Below are positions 19,801-28,239 of a stretch of DNA of 64,000 nt, in pieces (within the stretch, counting starts at the first letter, position 1; each line of letters opens with the position of its first letter). The position numbers were made by a program, and so were the translations under genes. The stretch lies in contig CM057064.1 of NCBI GenBank assembly GCA_029945375.1, positions 2,666,001-2,730,000 on the forward strand, in the 5' to 3' direction. The notes beneath the pieces were generated by a model. The model saw only the letters and a program-made list of their open reading frames with translations, was not told the origin of the DNA and made no database searches. Source of the stretch: Agaricus subrufescens. Lineage: Eukaryota; Basidiomycota; Agaricomycetes; Agaricales; Agaricaceae.

Positions 19801-22705
19801 CTTCTTTCGGAGTCATTTCGTAAACCTTTGCGTCGATTTCGTTAGGGGCGTCTGGCAGTAGGTTGACCTCGTGATCCCATTGGGTTCGTTTTGGTAACTT
19901 GTCAAAATTCTTTTTGTTGAAGAGGTGGGTGTACGGTCTCATGTACTCCGGTAGGTCGAGGGGGTTGGTTGGGTCGGGTTCCTTTTCTTCTTCGAAATCT
20001 TCCCATTTGGTTTGGAGGCGTCGTAGGTGTTCTGGTAGTGAGAAGTTGGAGTGTTTGATCGAGCATTCGGGTGGGCATCTCGAGAAGGCTACGGTTCCTC
20101 GGTTCCAGTCAATTTCCGGGTTATGTTTGGTTAACCAGTCGTGTCCGATAAAAATATCTGCCGAGTCTAGTTCGGCTACTACAGCGTCAATGGTTTCTTG
20201 GTGTCCTTCTATGTTTAGGTCCAGATTGACGAATTTGGTGATGGGTTCTTTTCCGCTTGGGGTTCCGTCAGCGTTGGTCGCCTGGATGGGATGATCGAGT
20301 TTGTGGGTGGGAATTTTCTGTTTATAGACGGTTCGTTTGTCGATGCACGTATGGGTGCATCCAGAGTCGAGCATGGTTTTGGCTTGGAACGTTTCTCCAT
20401 TAGGTTTGGTGATTTCGGGTTTGAGTATTAACTCCTGCACTCCTAGTCGTTTTTGAGGGCAAACATATCGATTTCTCATACGGCTAGATACATTGGTTCG
20501 CGAGTTTGTGCCTACTCCGAACCTTTGGGAAAATCCTGTTGAGTTTCTTCGGCTGTTCCTTCTTCTCCGGTGGTGATGGCACGGATCTTGGTTTGTTTCT
20601 TGGGGCTTCGGCAGACTTTGGCGATGTGGCCCGGTTTGCCACAATTATAGCATTCGATGTTGGATCTGAACCCTTGGCTTCGGCATTCCTTCTTTATGTG
20701 GCCGAATTTGCCACATTTGAGGCATTTGGGTTTGCCGTTGGCATCCCATTCTAACTTCCTGGCTCCAATTTCCATAGGTTGTCTGCTTCCTCCATAAGTG
20801 ACTCCGGTAGCGGTGCGGTGGTCGTTTCGTCGTCTTTCTGTGTCTTCCCATCCTTTCCCAACAGATCCGATGGCAGCGATCCATCCTTTGAGGGAGGTGG
20901 GAATGGCATTTGGGGGATAGCCCAAAATGGTGTGAATTACATCAGATCTGGTGTGTTGTTTCAGGAGGTAGAGCGCATGGTCTTCGCTAGATTTGGATTG
21001 ATGGACGAGGGCGGTGAATTTGACAAGGAAGTCGTTGGTGTGAAGGTTTCCTTGTTTAAAGGATTCAATCTTATCTTTGGCGATCTGCTGTTTGTTTCCG
21101 GGGGAGAAGGCGTCCACGATTTCTTCGGCAAAAACTTTCCAGTCCGCGGTATCATCCCCTTTGATGATCTTATCTTCCCATTGTTTAGCGAACCATCCTG
21201 GGATTTCTCCTCTCAGGCGGTTGGTGACAAGGAGTATTTTTGAGTCTGCGTCTTCGTATTTGCTGAATTTGAGGAAGATTTCCATTCCTCTCCACCAGTC
21301 GTTGAATTTGTTCCTATCTCCATGGAAAAATCCTGGTTCCATGACATCTTTATGGTTGATTGCGTTGGTAGGTTTGGTCTCGGTGTTGTTGGATGCCATT
21401 TCTTTCAGTTCTAGTTCTTCGAGTTCTTTTGCTAGTCGGTTTAGGTCTTCGTCGAGTAGAGTATTCTTTGGTATTTGTTCTGGATCTGGTTCTTCTGGTT
21501 CCTGTTCGCCGTTTTCTGATGGGGGTTCTGTTTCTTGGTCTTCCTCGTGTCTGAGGGCTTCAAATCTGTTTCCGTTTCTGTGTCCCTCGAAGAAAACTGT
21601 TTCAAAATCGATTCCGAATAGTTCTGTGTCGTCTGTGCTCATATACTGAGCTTGTCGCGGTTTCCTGCCTCAATGACTAGAGGTCTTTTCTGCAAGGTGA
21701 GCTTTACGACGCTTTACCAAATGTTACGACCTTATAGCGATTAGCTCAGGTTGCAACTTAGGGCAAAGACTTGAGAGCGATAAGGGAATATAGCAAGTTG
21801 GTAAAGCGTAAGGAATACAGGGTATTACTACGCTACTTATAGTAGAGTCGACTACCTAATAATAGAAGTAGGAAAGCGGGCTGAGTAAGTATGCCCGAGG
21901 TGTCTGACTAACGGTGAGAACAAGTATACAAGATTAACAAGGCGAGCATATGGGTGTGGAGTGAAAACAAGTGGTCCTGGGTCAGGGGACGGTAACAGAA
22001 ATAGATCGTAACAGTCACAGGATGACACTTTGTGCGCGAGGTATATTGCGCATGATCATGGAGGCTGGTCGTAGATCATGAAGTGGACCAGAAGGATAAT
22101 GACTTACTGTCGTTTGGTTCCATGAAGGCCTCCGGATTGGCCTGCTGGGCGGTTTGTTGTCCATGGAGTTGGCCCATGGGAGGTAGGGTAAACGACTGGT
22201 TGTCTAGTTCAAGTCCAGGTGTAAGTGGTTGGCAATGTTGTAGATGGAAAGGATTCTGTGGTGTGTCAATAGGTGTAGGTCGAAGAATGCCTCTGTAAGG
22301 TTGTCTCCCAGACGACGGGGGGTTATCGAAACCGTTCCATGGTGATAAGTTTTCGCCAAAACCTTGACGATTCCCGTGTCCTGACTGTTGAGCATGTGGA
22401 ACAGAAAGTGGGACAGGAGTATGGCAGTTTTGTGAAGCTGGGGGAGAAGGAGTAGGAGGAGGAGGAGGAGGGGTTGGTGGTGGCGGTGGTGGTGGTGGTG
22501 GTGGATGTTCATTGTTGGGAAGGAGATTTGCATAGCGTTCGTCGGTCAGAAGTGCCGGGTTTTCACGGAGGTGATCTTGAATCCGAGAACGGAGGTCAAC
22601 TACCCTCCCGTTGTCAGGTAATTGTAGGTCTCTCGCGAGTCCTTTGAGTTGTGGTTTCAGCAACCGGCTCAGAGGATGGCGGGCCGGCTGATTGCGTGGT
22701 GGCAT
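13813..22705 (-). CDS. DIRS gag-like protein, two exons, gypsy element inside the intron
   Basis: Model: exon 1 complement 22108-22705 and exon 2 complement 13813-14792, 525 aa. Exon 1 begins MPPRNQPARH and has a SAP-like segment (LKGLARDLQLPDNG, about residues 13-45), then a polyproline stretch. It ends at a consensus donor (GTAAGT, reading down from 22107) in phase 1. Exon 2 starts after TTTAG at 14793 and restores the frame. It carries CFRCGGPHPARGC and a second Cys/His cluster, HRCSLCRKQDHGAQSC. Without the gypsy insertion the intron would be about 460 nt and contains a minisatellite. The splice is inferred; two separate proteins are the alternative. Confidence 0.65.
14940..15145 (-). repeat. 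degenerate minisatellite, about four 48-bp units
   Basis: Units share the pattern TATGAGCGGC..GTAAGCC..TGCACGATGTA..CGTGTAAT with substitutions, ending near 15145. It lies in the presumed gag intron of the DIRS element and next to the gypsy insertion site. Confidence 0.7.
15166..15455 (-). repeat. family A LTR, 3' copy
   Basis: 290 bp starting TGTTACGACC and ending ATCGTAACA on the plus strand. It is preceded by GTCAC. It differs from the partner LTR at 21722-22013 by a handful of changes. Confidence 0.95.
15540..16421 (-). pseudogene. accessory ORF4, copy 2, frameshifted C-terminus (293 aa)
   Basis: Homologue of the 304-aa ORF at 3294-4208. It is aligned to about residue 286, where copy 1 reads EKTDQWIMADTKKK and this copy reads EKTDPMDHG then stop: one extra base near 15555 shifts the frame. 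The last roughly 20 residues are lost, including the basic KKKLLNN tail. It may still make a nearly full protein. A TATA box lies upstream at 16519-16525. Confidence 0.75.
16519..16525 (-). promoter_or_regulatory. TATA box upstream of ORF4 copy 2
   Basis: TATAAAA on the minus strand, 98 bp before the ORF4 ATG, matching the 94-bp spacing in copy 1. Confidence 0.5.
16554..16958 (-). CDS. accessory ORF3, copy 2 (134 aa)
   Basis: It matches the plus-strand ORF at 2761-3165 with few, conservative substitutions (starts MNAQNTAETL). It begins 65 nt after the pol stop, with TATAAAAG at 17015-17022 between them. Same charged central segment and Trp-rich C-terminus. Function unknown. Confidence 0.75.
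   Translation of the reverse strand: MNAQNTAETLTTPEQEAYHNLIIDSFRSSAKRELIEIYSAVTDVDNRYAHTYVPLIYDRPKGVNPANEEEKDHMVKVMRKERQLIKKIIRKLQMMEDELKDLTEEINPNAHGWAANGTWGEGWEAPANEDNLQQ
17015..17022 (-). promoter_or_regulatory. TATA box upstream of ORF3 copy 2
   Basis: TATAAAAG directly after the pol TAG codon (17024-17026) and 57 bp before the ORF3 ATG, exactly the spacing of copy 1. Confidence 0.55.
17024..20644 (-). CDS. gypsy family A Pol (protease, RT, RNase H, integrase, chromodomain)
   Basis: 1206 open codons in the -1 frame relative to gag, overlapping it by 133 nt. The mature polyprotein is therefore probably made by -1 frameshifting, and the first codons listed here are not a true start. Domains in order: aspartic protease with MLDSGCTHTCID (about residue 90), RT with APCFFVPKKDGS and YIDDFAIP, RNase H with LETDAS, integrase HHCC (HPGTYRMLEL, CTECQ), the core with ISDRGPQFAS and YHPQTDGQTER, the GPF module, and a chromodomain (YLVHWKGYDNSEDMW). 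No stops are present. The TAG stop is followed immediately by the ORF3 TATA box. Confidence 0.96.
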   Translation of the reverse strand: MWQTGPHRQSLPKPQETNQDPCHHHRRRRNSRRNSTGFSQRFGVGTNSRTNVSSRMRNRYVCPQKRLGVQELILKPEITKPNGETFQAKTMLDSGCTHTCIDKRTVYKQKIPTHKLDHPIQATNADGTPSGKEPITKFVNLDLNIEGHQETIDAVVAELDSADIFIGHDWLTKHNPEIDWNRGTVAFSRCPPECSIKHSNFSLPEHLRRLQTKWEDFEEEKEPDPTNPLDLPEYMRPYTHLFNKKNFDKLPKRTQWDHEVNLLPDAPNEIDAKVYEMTPKEEIELNKFLDENLATKRIRPSKSPYAAPCFFVPKKDGSLRLCQDYRKLNTVTIKDKTPLPLISEVIGKLKHAKYFNKLDIIWGYNNVRIKEGDEWKGAILTNRGLFEPTVMFFGMCNSPATFSRWMTTIFREMIQDGSLVNYIDDFAIPADSIPELEERTLRFLKIADENNLCFKRTKCEFNATKISMLGTVIGDGQASMESEKVESVRNWKTPTCVKDIERFIGFANFYRRFIQDFSTLAAPLNALKGGKTPKPWKWTTEEQNAFEAIKTAITNEPVLALPDNEGKFRLETDASNVGIGAVLSQEQEGKWHPVAFMSKALTDAEKNYEIYDKELLAIVKAIKNWRHYLLDAKHQFEIWTDHENLKYFREPQKLNARQARWYLMLQEYDYLLRHIPGKTNVKADILSRLFRHENPEEETQIEMFKDRIILRTLSEIPTSLETTMLLNRNFSISANPDILKQISNSKHQENRVIQEKNKRPDQFWEENGIIYQNGKIYVPDEPKLRESILSDHHDPPDTGHPGTYRMLELVKRTFWWPTIKTDVKRFVKGCTECQKNKINRQPGHTPLKPLPIPEAPWQEISIDMIGPLPRSEDHDAILVIVDRFSKMIHLIPTETALTSRQLAEIYKKDIWRIHGIPKRIISDRGPQFASKFMKELCSALGIERNLSTAYHPQTDGQTERINQEVESYLRNFVNYKQNDWAKWLPTAEFQYNDKTHAATKQTPFFLTYGIHPWKGNLTVNSDNPLANDFSAELEKTQNEARAALEEYNSTMSERGNLKRQKNPLSKGDLVFLEATNIRSNRPSGKFDNKRYGPFEILEPIGETSFRLKLPETWAIHDVFHSSLLTKFNEPEFNCQKTPPPPPPDIINNEEEYEVEEIRGHRKKGQGTQYLVHWKGYDNSEDMWQSAADLENAQDLLSEYRKLNNLL
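20512..21642 (-). CDS. gypsy family A Gag (376 aa)
   Basis: The first ORF after the 5' LTR, starting MSTDDTELFG. The N-terminal 120 residues are acidic. The central part (FHGDRNKFNDWWRGMEIFL, VTNRLRGEIPGWF) is the usual retrotransposon capsid region. There are two CCHC zinc knuckles, CLKCGKFGHIKKEC and CYNCGKPGHIAKVC, near residues 300 and 335. It ends inside the pol overlap. Confidence 0.95.
   Translation of the reverse strand: MSTDDTELFGIDFETVFFEGHRNGNRFEALRHEEDQETEPPSENGEQEPEEPDPEQIPKNTLLDEDLNRLAKELEELELKEMASNNTETKPTNAINHKDVMEPGFFHGDRNKFNDWWRGMEIFLKFSKYEDADSKILLVTNRLRGEIPGWFAKQWEDKIIKGDDTADWKVFAEEIVDAFSPGNKQQIAKDKIESFKQGNLHTNDFLVKFTALVHQSKSSEDHALYLLKQHTRSDVIHTILGYPPNAIPTSLKGWIAAIGSVGKGWEDTERRRNDHRTATGVTYGGSRQPMEIGARKLEWDANGKPKCLKCGKFGHIKKECRSQGFRSNIECYNCGKPGHIAKVCRSPKKQTKIRAITTGEEGTAEETQQDFPKGSE
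21709..21720 (-). other. primer binding site complementary to the element's own LTR
   Basis: On the minus strand the bases after the 5' LTR are T then TTGGTAAAGCGT. This 12-mer is the exact reverse complement of ACGCTTTACCAA inside the LTR (21798-21809), located 32 bp downstream of TATAAG. This suggests self-priming as in Tf1/sushi elements rather than tRNA priming, although the TGG also fits a tRNA CCA end. Confidence 0.65.
21722..22013 (-). repeat. family A LTR, 5' copy
   Basis: 292 bp ending TCGTAACA at 22013, followed by the duplication GTCAC. It contains TATAAG (21841 down to 21836) and the start-site segment complementary to the PBS. Confidence 0.95.
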
Positions 22706-22729
22706 TCTAAGCGAGGTTGTCTTCGAAAC

Positions 22730-22894
22730 CTTAAAGAAATTGCGAGCAGGTAGCGTTACCTTCTGCTCAGTAAAGGGGAGGAGGAACAAGTGACATTATG
22801 AAATCGGAGAGTGACTATATTACTTGATTCAACTTCACACGGGCAACCCTTCTGAGACAACACACCGCGCTCATTCTTCGCGCGGTGTTCCAAT
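22730..22894 (-). repeat. DIRS 165-bp repeat, 5' copy
   Basis: Direct copy of 10645-10809. It lies just upstream of the gag ATG at 22705, so it should contain the promoter or leader. It is followed on the plus strand by an AATAATAATA run. Confidence 0.9.
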
Positions 22895-22996
22895 AATAAT
22901 AATAGAGAGCTGGTAATCTTGAATCTGCCCCTCACCTGCCCCCTCATCGCCCTCGCATCTAAAGAAAACCACTATTACCTGTATCCTTACAGATAA

Positions 22997-25900
22997 ATGG
23001 AGTTTGAAAACGATAGTAGTGTTCTATCGTCTCCATCCCTATCTGATCTAGACGACTTCTACTCTGCACCTTCATCACCAGTCGTATCCGAGTCGGGTTC
23101 AGATGTGTCCAAATCTCCTTCCCAAATATTCAGGAGTACAACACCAAAGTCTTCGTCACCATCTCTGTCTGAACAACCTCATGAAACCTCGGATCTTGAT
23201 AGTACGCTGCATAAGCTGCCTTTCTTTGAACCTTATACGACTGCATAGTTATAGGCAGTTTGTTCGGCGACATGAGTTATACCATAATCAACAATCTCTA
23301 TATGAAATGCGTTTTTCACGTTGATGAATCTCTTCCTTTTACAACAAACCAGATTTGTGAGCCTTACCTTCTCGGGCCGTCTTATCACTGAATCGGCTGA
23401 GTGTGATACTAGGGTCTCCTTTCCGCAAAGCGAGTTTTGCCACTGTGGAAAACCTTGCGATCGGAAACGTGGTTCTCTATGATACAGACCCAGAGTATTC
23501 CGACCACTCGCCACCCGTATCTGAGGGTGTTGGAATTGGTAAGATTCTGTGACCATTATCAAAAACTCTTAAATCAACTACGCATTCCTTCGTAGCCGAT
23601 TCGACCACTGGAATATCACATGCCGTATTCAATAATTTATACATCGTTTACACTGCGAATAATTCGGGGAACTATGAACAGACAAAGATCGGTCAGTCTC
23701 AGTGTTTGTACAGGATGTTAATTTCAAATCCATTTTCAATTGTACAGTGGCGCCATTTTATAACTCACGTTACCTTTTACTAAGAAATCCCTTCATCCAA
23801 CTCATCACCGTTATCAAAGACGGAGGAAGGCGTCATCGTTGTCCTCCTGAAAAGATATCAGCTCGGAAAATTATCTGTAAGGTTAACATTGCTAGTTATG
23901 AAAGTGTGTCCTAGTCCACACCACAGGGTCACCTTTTTTTCAAGCCAGTTACTGTACACTGCACAATACATATTTATCGAAGACAGAAGGGACCGGAACA
24001 CTTTTCAGCTGTACGTTGTTACAAAACATGGATTCGATGCTTAATTGAATGTTCCGTGAGAATAGGCCCATGTCTTCTTTCATCAATCGCTTGTGATAGT
24101 TTTCTGTCATCAACCTACTGCTCTTTTAGTAACACCGTTTCGGTTGAGATTAAGAAAAAACCAAAGTGGTCAGAGAAGCATACGAGTAATCAGTTACACC
24201 TCTTTCGATACTTAGGCTTACCGAATTCTAGGACTTTCCAAACTGCTACAGTGTTCATTGACTGGTGTTGAATTGAACTCCGTCCTTCGTTGGCCGTATC
24301 CCCGCTGCCATGAAATGACCCGGAGCTTCCTCAGGCAAAAGATCATTACCTGGTTAGTGGACGACTACAGAAAACAAGACGCTTTATGGTTGCATGGAGA
24401 TGCCGGAAGTGGGAAATCCGCCGTGGCCCAAACTGTAGGGGAATATGCGGATGAGCGGGGTATCCTCGGGGCGACTACTTTTATTTCTAGAAGCAAGAAA
24501 CTCAACGACTCCGCCAAAATCATTCCCTCTATCTCCTTCCAATTGAGCCAGTGTAACGAAGCATACGAACGTATTGTGACCAAAGTGATTCAGGAAAATC
24601 CGAGCATCTTGAATATCAATACGAACATGCGAACGCAATTCAAAGAACTTGTTCTAAAACCGTTTTCTGTCTTGGAGAAAGAATCGCCAGGCCAGAAGAA
24701 GATATTGATCATTCTTGATGGTCTGGACGAGATTGACGGAAAGGTGGCACAGTCAGACCTGATTGACCTGATCGGAGAAATTTTACACCCTTCTTATAAC
24801 TCTCCTTTCATTTGGTTGCTCTGCAGCCGTCCCGAATTTCACTTGCACGATGCGTTTCGGCGATACGAAACTCGAATACTCTACCAGGCGATCGCAACCA
24901 GCCCAGATGCGGACGGTGCCCACAAAGACGTTGAAAGTTTCTATCTGGAGGAGCTCCATCGTCTCAAACAAGAAAACAGTGGTTGCTTCGCATCAGATAC
25001 GGATCGATTGGGCGAGACCGCAAGCTTTCTCAACCATGTCAGGTCTAATTCTTTCCTTTATGCCTCTACACTTGTCCGCTTTATTGGTGGTCCGGGCGTG
25101 TCGAATCCGGCGAGTCAACTGGAAGCCGTGTTGGAATTAGTAGAGCGTCCTAGGGAAAATTATACGGTGATTGATACACTCTACTTGCACATTCTTCAAA
25201 ATATCCCTCGAGAGAGTGAATCAAAGGCGCTTCATCTTCTAGGCGCGTTGACCGCAAGCACTCCCATCCCTGCACTATACCTAGCTGTTATGCTCGGCAT
25301 CACAAAGGACGATTTCTACTCCATTCTCCAACCTCTCCATCCGGTTCTCCTTCTTGTCCCTTGGCAGGATGCATATGAGACGGAACCATTGCGCTTTTAC
25401 CATGTCTCTTTCCCCGATTTCCTGATAAACCCTGACTATTCAGGGAGATTTTTCCAAGACCCAAATTTGAGTCGGGTACAGTTGGCGGAAGCCCAGTTAC
25501 GAGCAATTGCTAGTCCTGTTATCCTCCATTCTCATATACGCGAGTGTCATCCTCTCTATCCATTCTTAGGTTTTACAGCAGTAAGAACGCCCTATCACGA
25601 CATTCTCATCCATGCTGCCAAAACTACTTGGGATATCTGCGAACAGATATCTCACCCATCACATCAATGGCTTCGCGACACCCTTCTCAACTTCGATTTT
25701 CAAACCTTGCAAGATATATCGGAAACTATTCCTACATACTCGTTCATGCGCTTCCTTTGGTGGTTACGAGAATCGGTCAGTACAAAACATCTAACGGCAG
25801 TAAACAAGCCATAAACCGTATTTCACAGGTTCAGGACATGCAGGAATTACAGGACATTGTTCGAACGTCACCGAAATCTGGTATTGATACGCGCTTCATC

Positions 25901-26165
25901 CGTGCCTGTGAACAGTATCCGAGTCATAGTTACCGACGACGTCAGTCCATTGCGTCTCCCTTCGTATGTCATCCCATTGCCATAAAATCTCCGGGTGTTT
26001 GATCAGAATTTTGCTCTCATGTAGCCTTGGCGTCGTGGCGATGTAGATGAGATTCTAAAAGAACCTCGTTTCGCACTAGCTGGCTTCGGCGTCCAGACTG
26101 TCCTCATATTACTTACGCCTGAGACGGTGATGATTTTCTCTGAGGAAGATATCGATGACCTATGA
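22997..26165 (+). CDS. NACHT-type NTPase (STAND/NLR-like), multi-exon
   Basis: The NACHT core is open from about 24258 to 25775, with Walker A GDAGSGKSAVAQ, Walker B KILIILDGLDEID and a later YHVSFPDFL motif typical of fungal NACHT proteins. C-terminal exons fit as 25829-25963 and 26025-26165 (introns of 53 and 61 nt, both phase 0), ending MIFSEEDIDDL. N-terminal exons fit as 22997-23201, 23255-23356, 23413-23538 and from 23596 on. They encode a Ser-rich leader and a beta-rich segment (FHVDESLPFTTNQIW, NVVLYDTD) that loosely resembles a C2 domain. Exons between about 23700 and 24258 are unresolved. No WD40, ankyrin or TPR repeats are seen. Such proteins act in non-self recognition or cell death, but that role here is inference. 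Confidence 0.75.
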
Positions 26166-26530
26166 ATTTGTTTTCTTGTCGTTGTGGCATGCTTACCTGT
26201 ACTCTAATATAAAGGAAACACCGTTTGTTACAGTGATAAAGATATTTTGAGTGAAGTATGCAAAGAATTGAAGGGCGGTTCAGAAATCGAGCCGCACTAG
26301 TAAATGTGCTTGTAGCTTATTGGATAAAAGCCCGGGCCGCTCGAGTTCACGTGTGAAGTATATATAGGGTCAAGGGTGGGCAGTATACTTCAATTACTTG
26401 GGCTGCTAAGGTGACGCGTGGTTTCCCAAACGTGACATCTTTCAAAATCAGAATCCACAGTCGGATACAAGGGCTAACAGAACAACAAGCGACACTAAGA
26501 TATTGTAGGATGTCACCTTCAATTCAAGGA

Positions 26531-27964
26531 CTAAATCCAATTTCCTTCAAGGGCTTCTGCAGGACGTTTCTTGGCTTGCTCGCCTAGCTCATTAAAAACA
26601 CGCTGGATGCTTTCTTTGCTTTCTTCTTCCTCCAATTTCTTCAGTGCTGAGACATGGCACACGGAATCATCAGAATAATCACTAAGATATCGTGATGATA
26701 GCTGACCTTCACCCCTTCCTTCGCCTAGACTTCCTTCCAATCCCTCTTCACCAGGTCTCGCGGCTATCATAAGTAATTGAGCATGTGTATAATCCATCAA
26801 CTCTATCGTTTCGCAGGAAGAAAAACGCAGCCCATATTCCTCTCGACCTCTAGCAGGTTCTGTTTCGCCTCCGACTGCACTGCCAAAAACGTCGTGCATC
26901 AGCCATTTGGGATAGTCTGCGCCTTTGCCTCTAGGAGCCTGGGGACCAGTTGCCGGTGCTAAAGGATTTTTGATTTGGACGATAAAGGATGAGGCTGTGG
27001 AGATACCGAGGTCCTTTTGAACTTCACCCATTTCTTCCGGAGGTGGATGAGAGAGGTGGTAGCCGAGATGAGTCTCTCGCTTGGAAGGAGTAGGAGCTAC
27101 GTCATTGACTATGGCGTAAGCTCCGCGACCTGCGAGACGGCATGGCGCCTCGTGACGAACACCTAGTCGAGCGTTGAATAGAGGTGACTAAACATCGAAA
27201 ACTGCAAACCTCTGGTTTTAGTTTCGTACTCTTTGGGCCCAAACACCGATCGTAGCTCGTCAAGGTCATCTCCTTGAGCAGTGATAGTTCCCCAAAAGAC
27301 TTCCTTTTGGCGACCACCACGAGCTCCAGTCTTGTCCGCATCAGGAAGATGTTTCTTTCCAATAGTGATCAACCGATATTTCTGTTTCGTTTGGTCTACA
27401 GGTGCTGCCGCTGGAACAGCATCCGCGCCTGGTTCAAGAACTTTCATTTCAGCTTCTTCGGCCATTTCTGGGTCGGCTTTTCCTTCGATACCTGTACTTC
27501 CTTGGGCAGTCTCGGCGGCCGTCATGAATTCCGGTGGGCGAGGAATCAGGAGTATGTGAAGATTTCGAACTTCTTCTAGGGAGTGGGACTCTTCGAGCTG
27601 CACGCGTGGTCGATAAAGAAAGTAGATGTGGCCTCTCTCGATGACGCCTGTTGGCACATCAACTGTTGTATGATGCTTTTTTTCGGAGGGCTGGAAGACG
27701 CCCACCTTGTTTATAGACATGTTGTACGTCTTTCCCTTCAACTTTTCGTTTTTTGCTTGGTTTTTCTACAATGGCTTCTTCGCTCCCTTCTCTCTTATCG
27801 CGCCTTTTGCTGATAGCGGGCTTTCCTGTGGCTTCGGTCTTCATTTCGGGTTTGTTCGGTTTCGCTTTCTTCCTAGGTGAGTTTTTGGACTTCTGTCCTT
27901 TCTTGTGAGCAAGAACGGTTTCTCTTGTGGATTCGCCTCTAGATTGACGTCTGGTAGTCACCAT
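26531..27964 (-). CDS. conserved protein of unknown function (449 aa)
   Basis: Model: complement 27728-27964, 27210-27690, 26531-27162. The introns are 37 nt (unusually short, phase 0) and 47 nt (phase 1, GTTTGC donor). The first exon is Lys/Arg rich (SRGESTRETV, KNSPRKKAKPNK, PSKKRKVEGK) and suggests nuclear localisation. The rest contains YFLYRPRVQLEES, YRLITIGKKHLPD, KTRGVRHEAPCRL and SSFIVQIKNPLAP. I believe this pattern is conserved in other fungi, but I cannot name a family. The region after SSCETIEL is low complexity (Glu/Gly). The start MVTTRRQSRG was preferred to the upstream ATG because it begins the basic exon. Confidence 0.7.
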
Positions 27965-28239
27965 ATTTGAGGCAAGAAACGGAGAAGGCAAAGGGCAAAT
28001 TAATTGAAAAACGGTGGAGGATACCATGACGTCATGCGATAGTCACGATGTTCCAGTCGCGGTCGTCACCTCTGTTTAGTCACTTCGAAAGCCAATAGCG
28101 GGTACGTTATCATTATATCTTCAATATGTTCGCGGCGAAGTTTTCGTGTCGCACACTTGCCCTGCAACAGCAGAAAACTCAAAAGGTTTATCGAAAATCT
28201 GAATGAGCTCCATTAATAGTACATATGTGTACATCCAAC

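Larger units (their letters stand above)
15166..22013 (-). mobile_element. complete Ty3/gypsy element, family A copy 2 (6848 bp)
   Basis: The LTRs at 15166-15455 and 21722-22013 are flanked by the perfect 5-bp duplication GTCAC (15161-15165 and 22014-22018). Reading down the minus strand: 5' LTR, PBS, gag, pol (-1 frame), ORF3, ORF4, polypurine tract at 15456-15469, 3' LTR. Both LTRs and all ORFs are nearly intact; the one visible lesion is a 1-nt frameshift at the end of ORF4. This looks like a recent insertion into the DIRS gag intron. Confidence 0.97.
10645..22894 (-). mobile_element. DIRS-like tyrosine-recombinase retrotransposon, interrupted by a gypsy element
   Basis: The minus-strand order is SAP/zinc-finger gag (two exons), RT-RNase H, then tyrosine recombinase, bounded by identical 165-bp direct repeats (10645-10809 and 22730-22894). 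A complete gypsy element occupies 15166-22013 with duplicated GTCAC; removing it leaves about 5.4 kb. The combination of RT/RNase H with a tyrosine recombinase, and no integrase, defines the DIRS order. Direct rather than inverted terminal repeats resemble the split-direct-repeat (PAT/Ngaro) arrangement, but I could not find a convincing B1/B2 pair. All three ORFs are open, so apart from the insertion it may be intact. Confidence 0.88.

Noticed and set aside
22204..22533. ORF with a long His run and Leu run
   Set aside because: It is the antisense-frame shadow of the polyproline codons in the DIRS gag exon; the same bases encode the supported protein in another frame.
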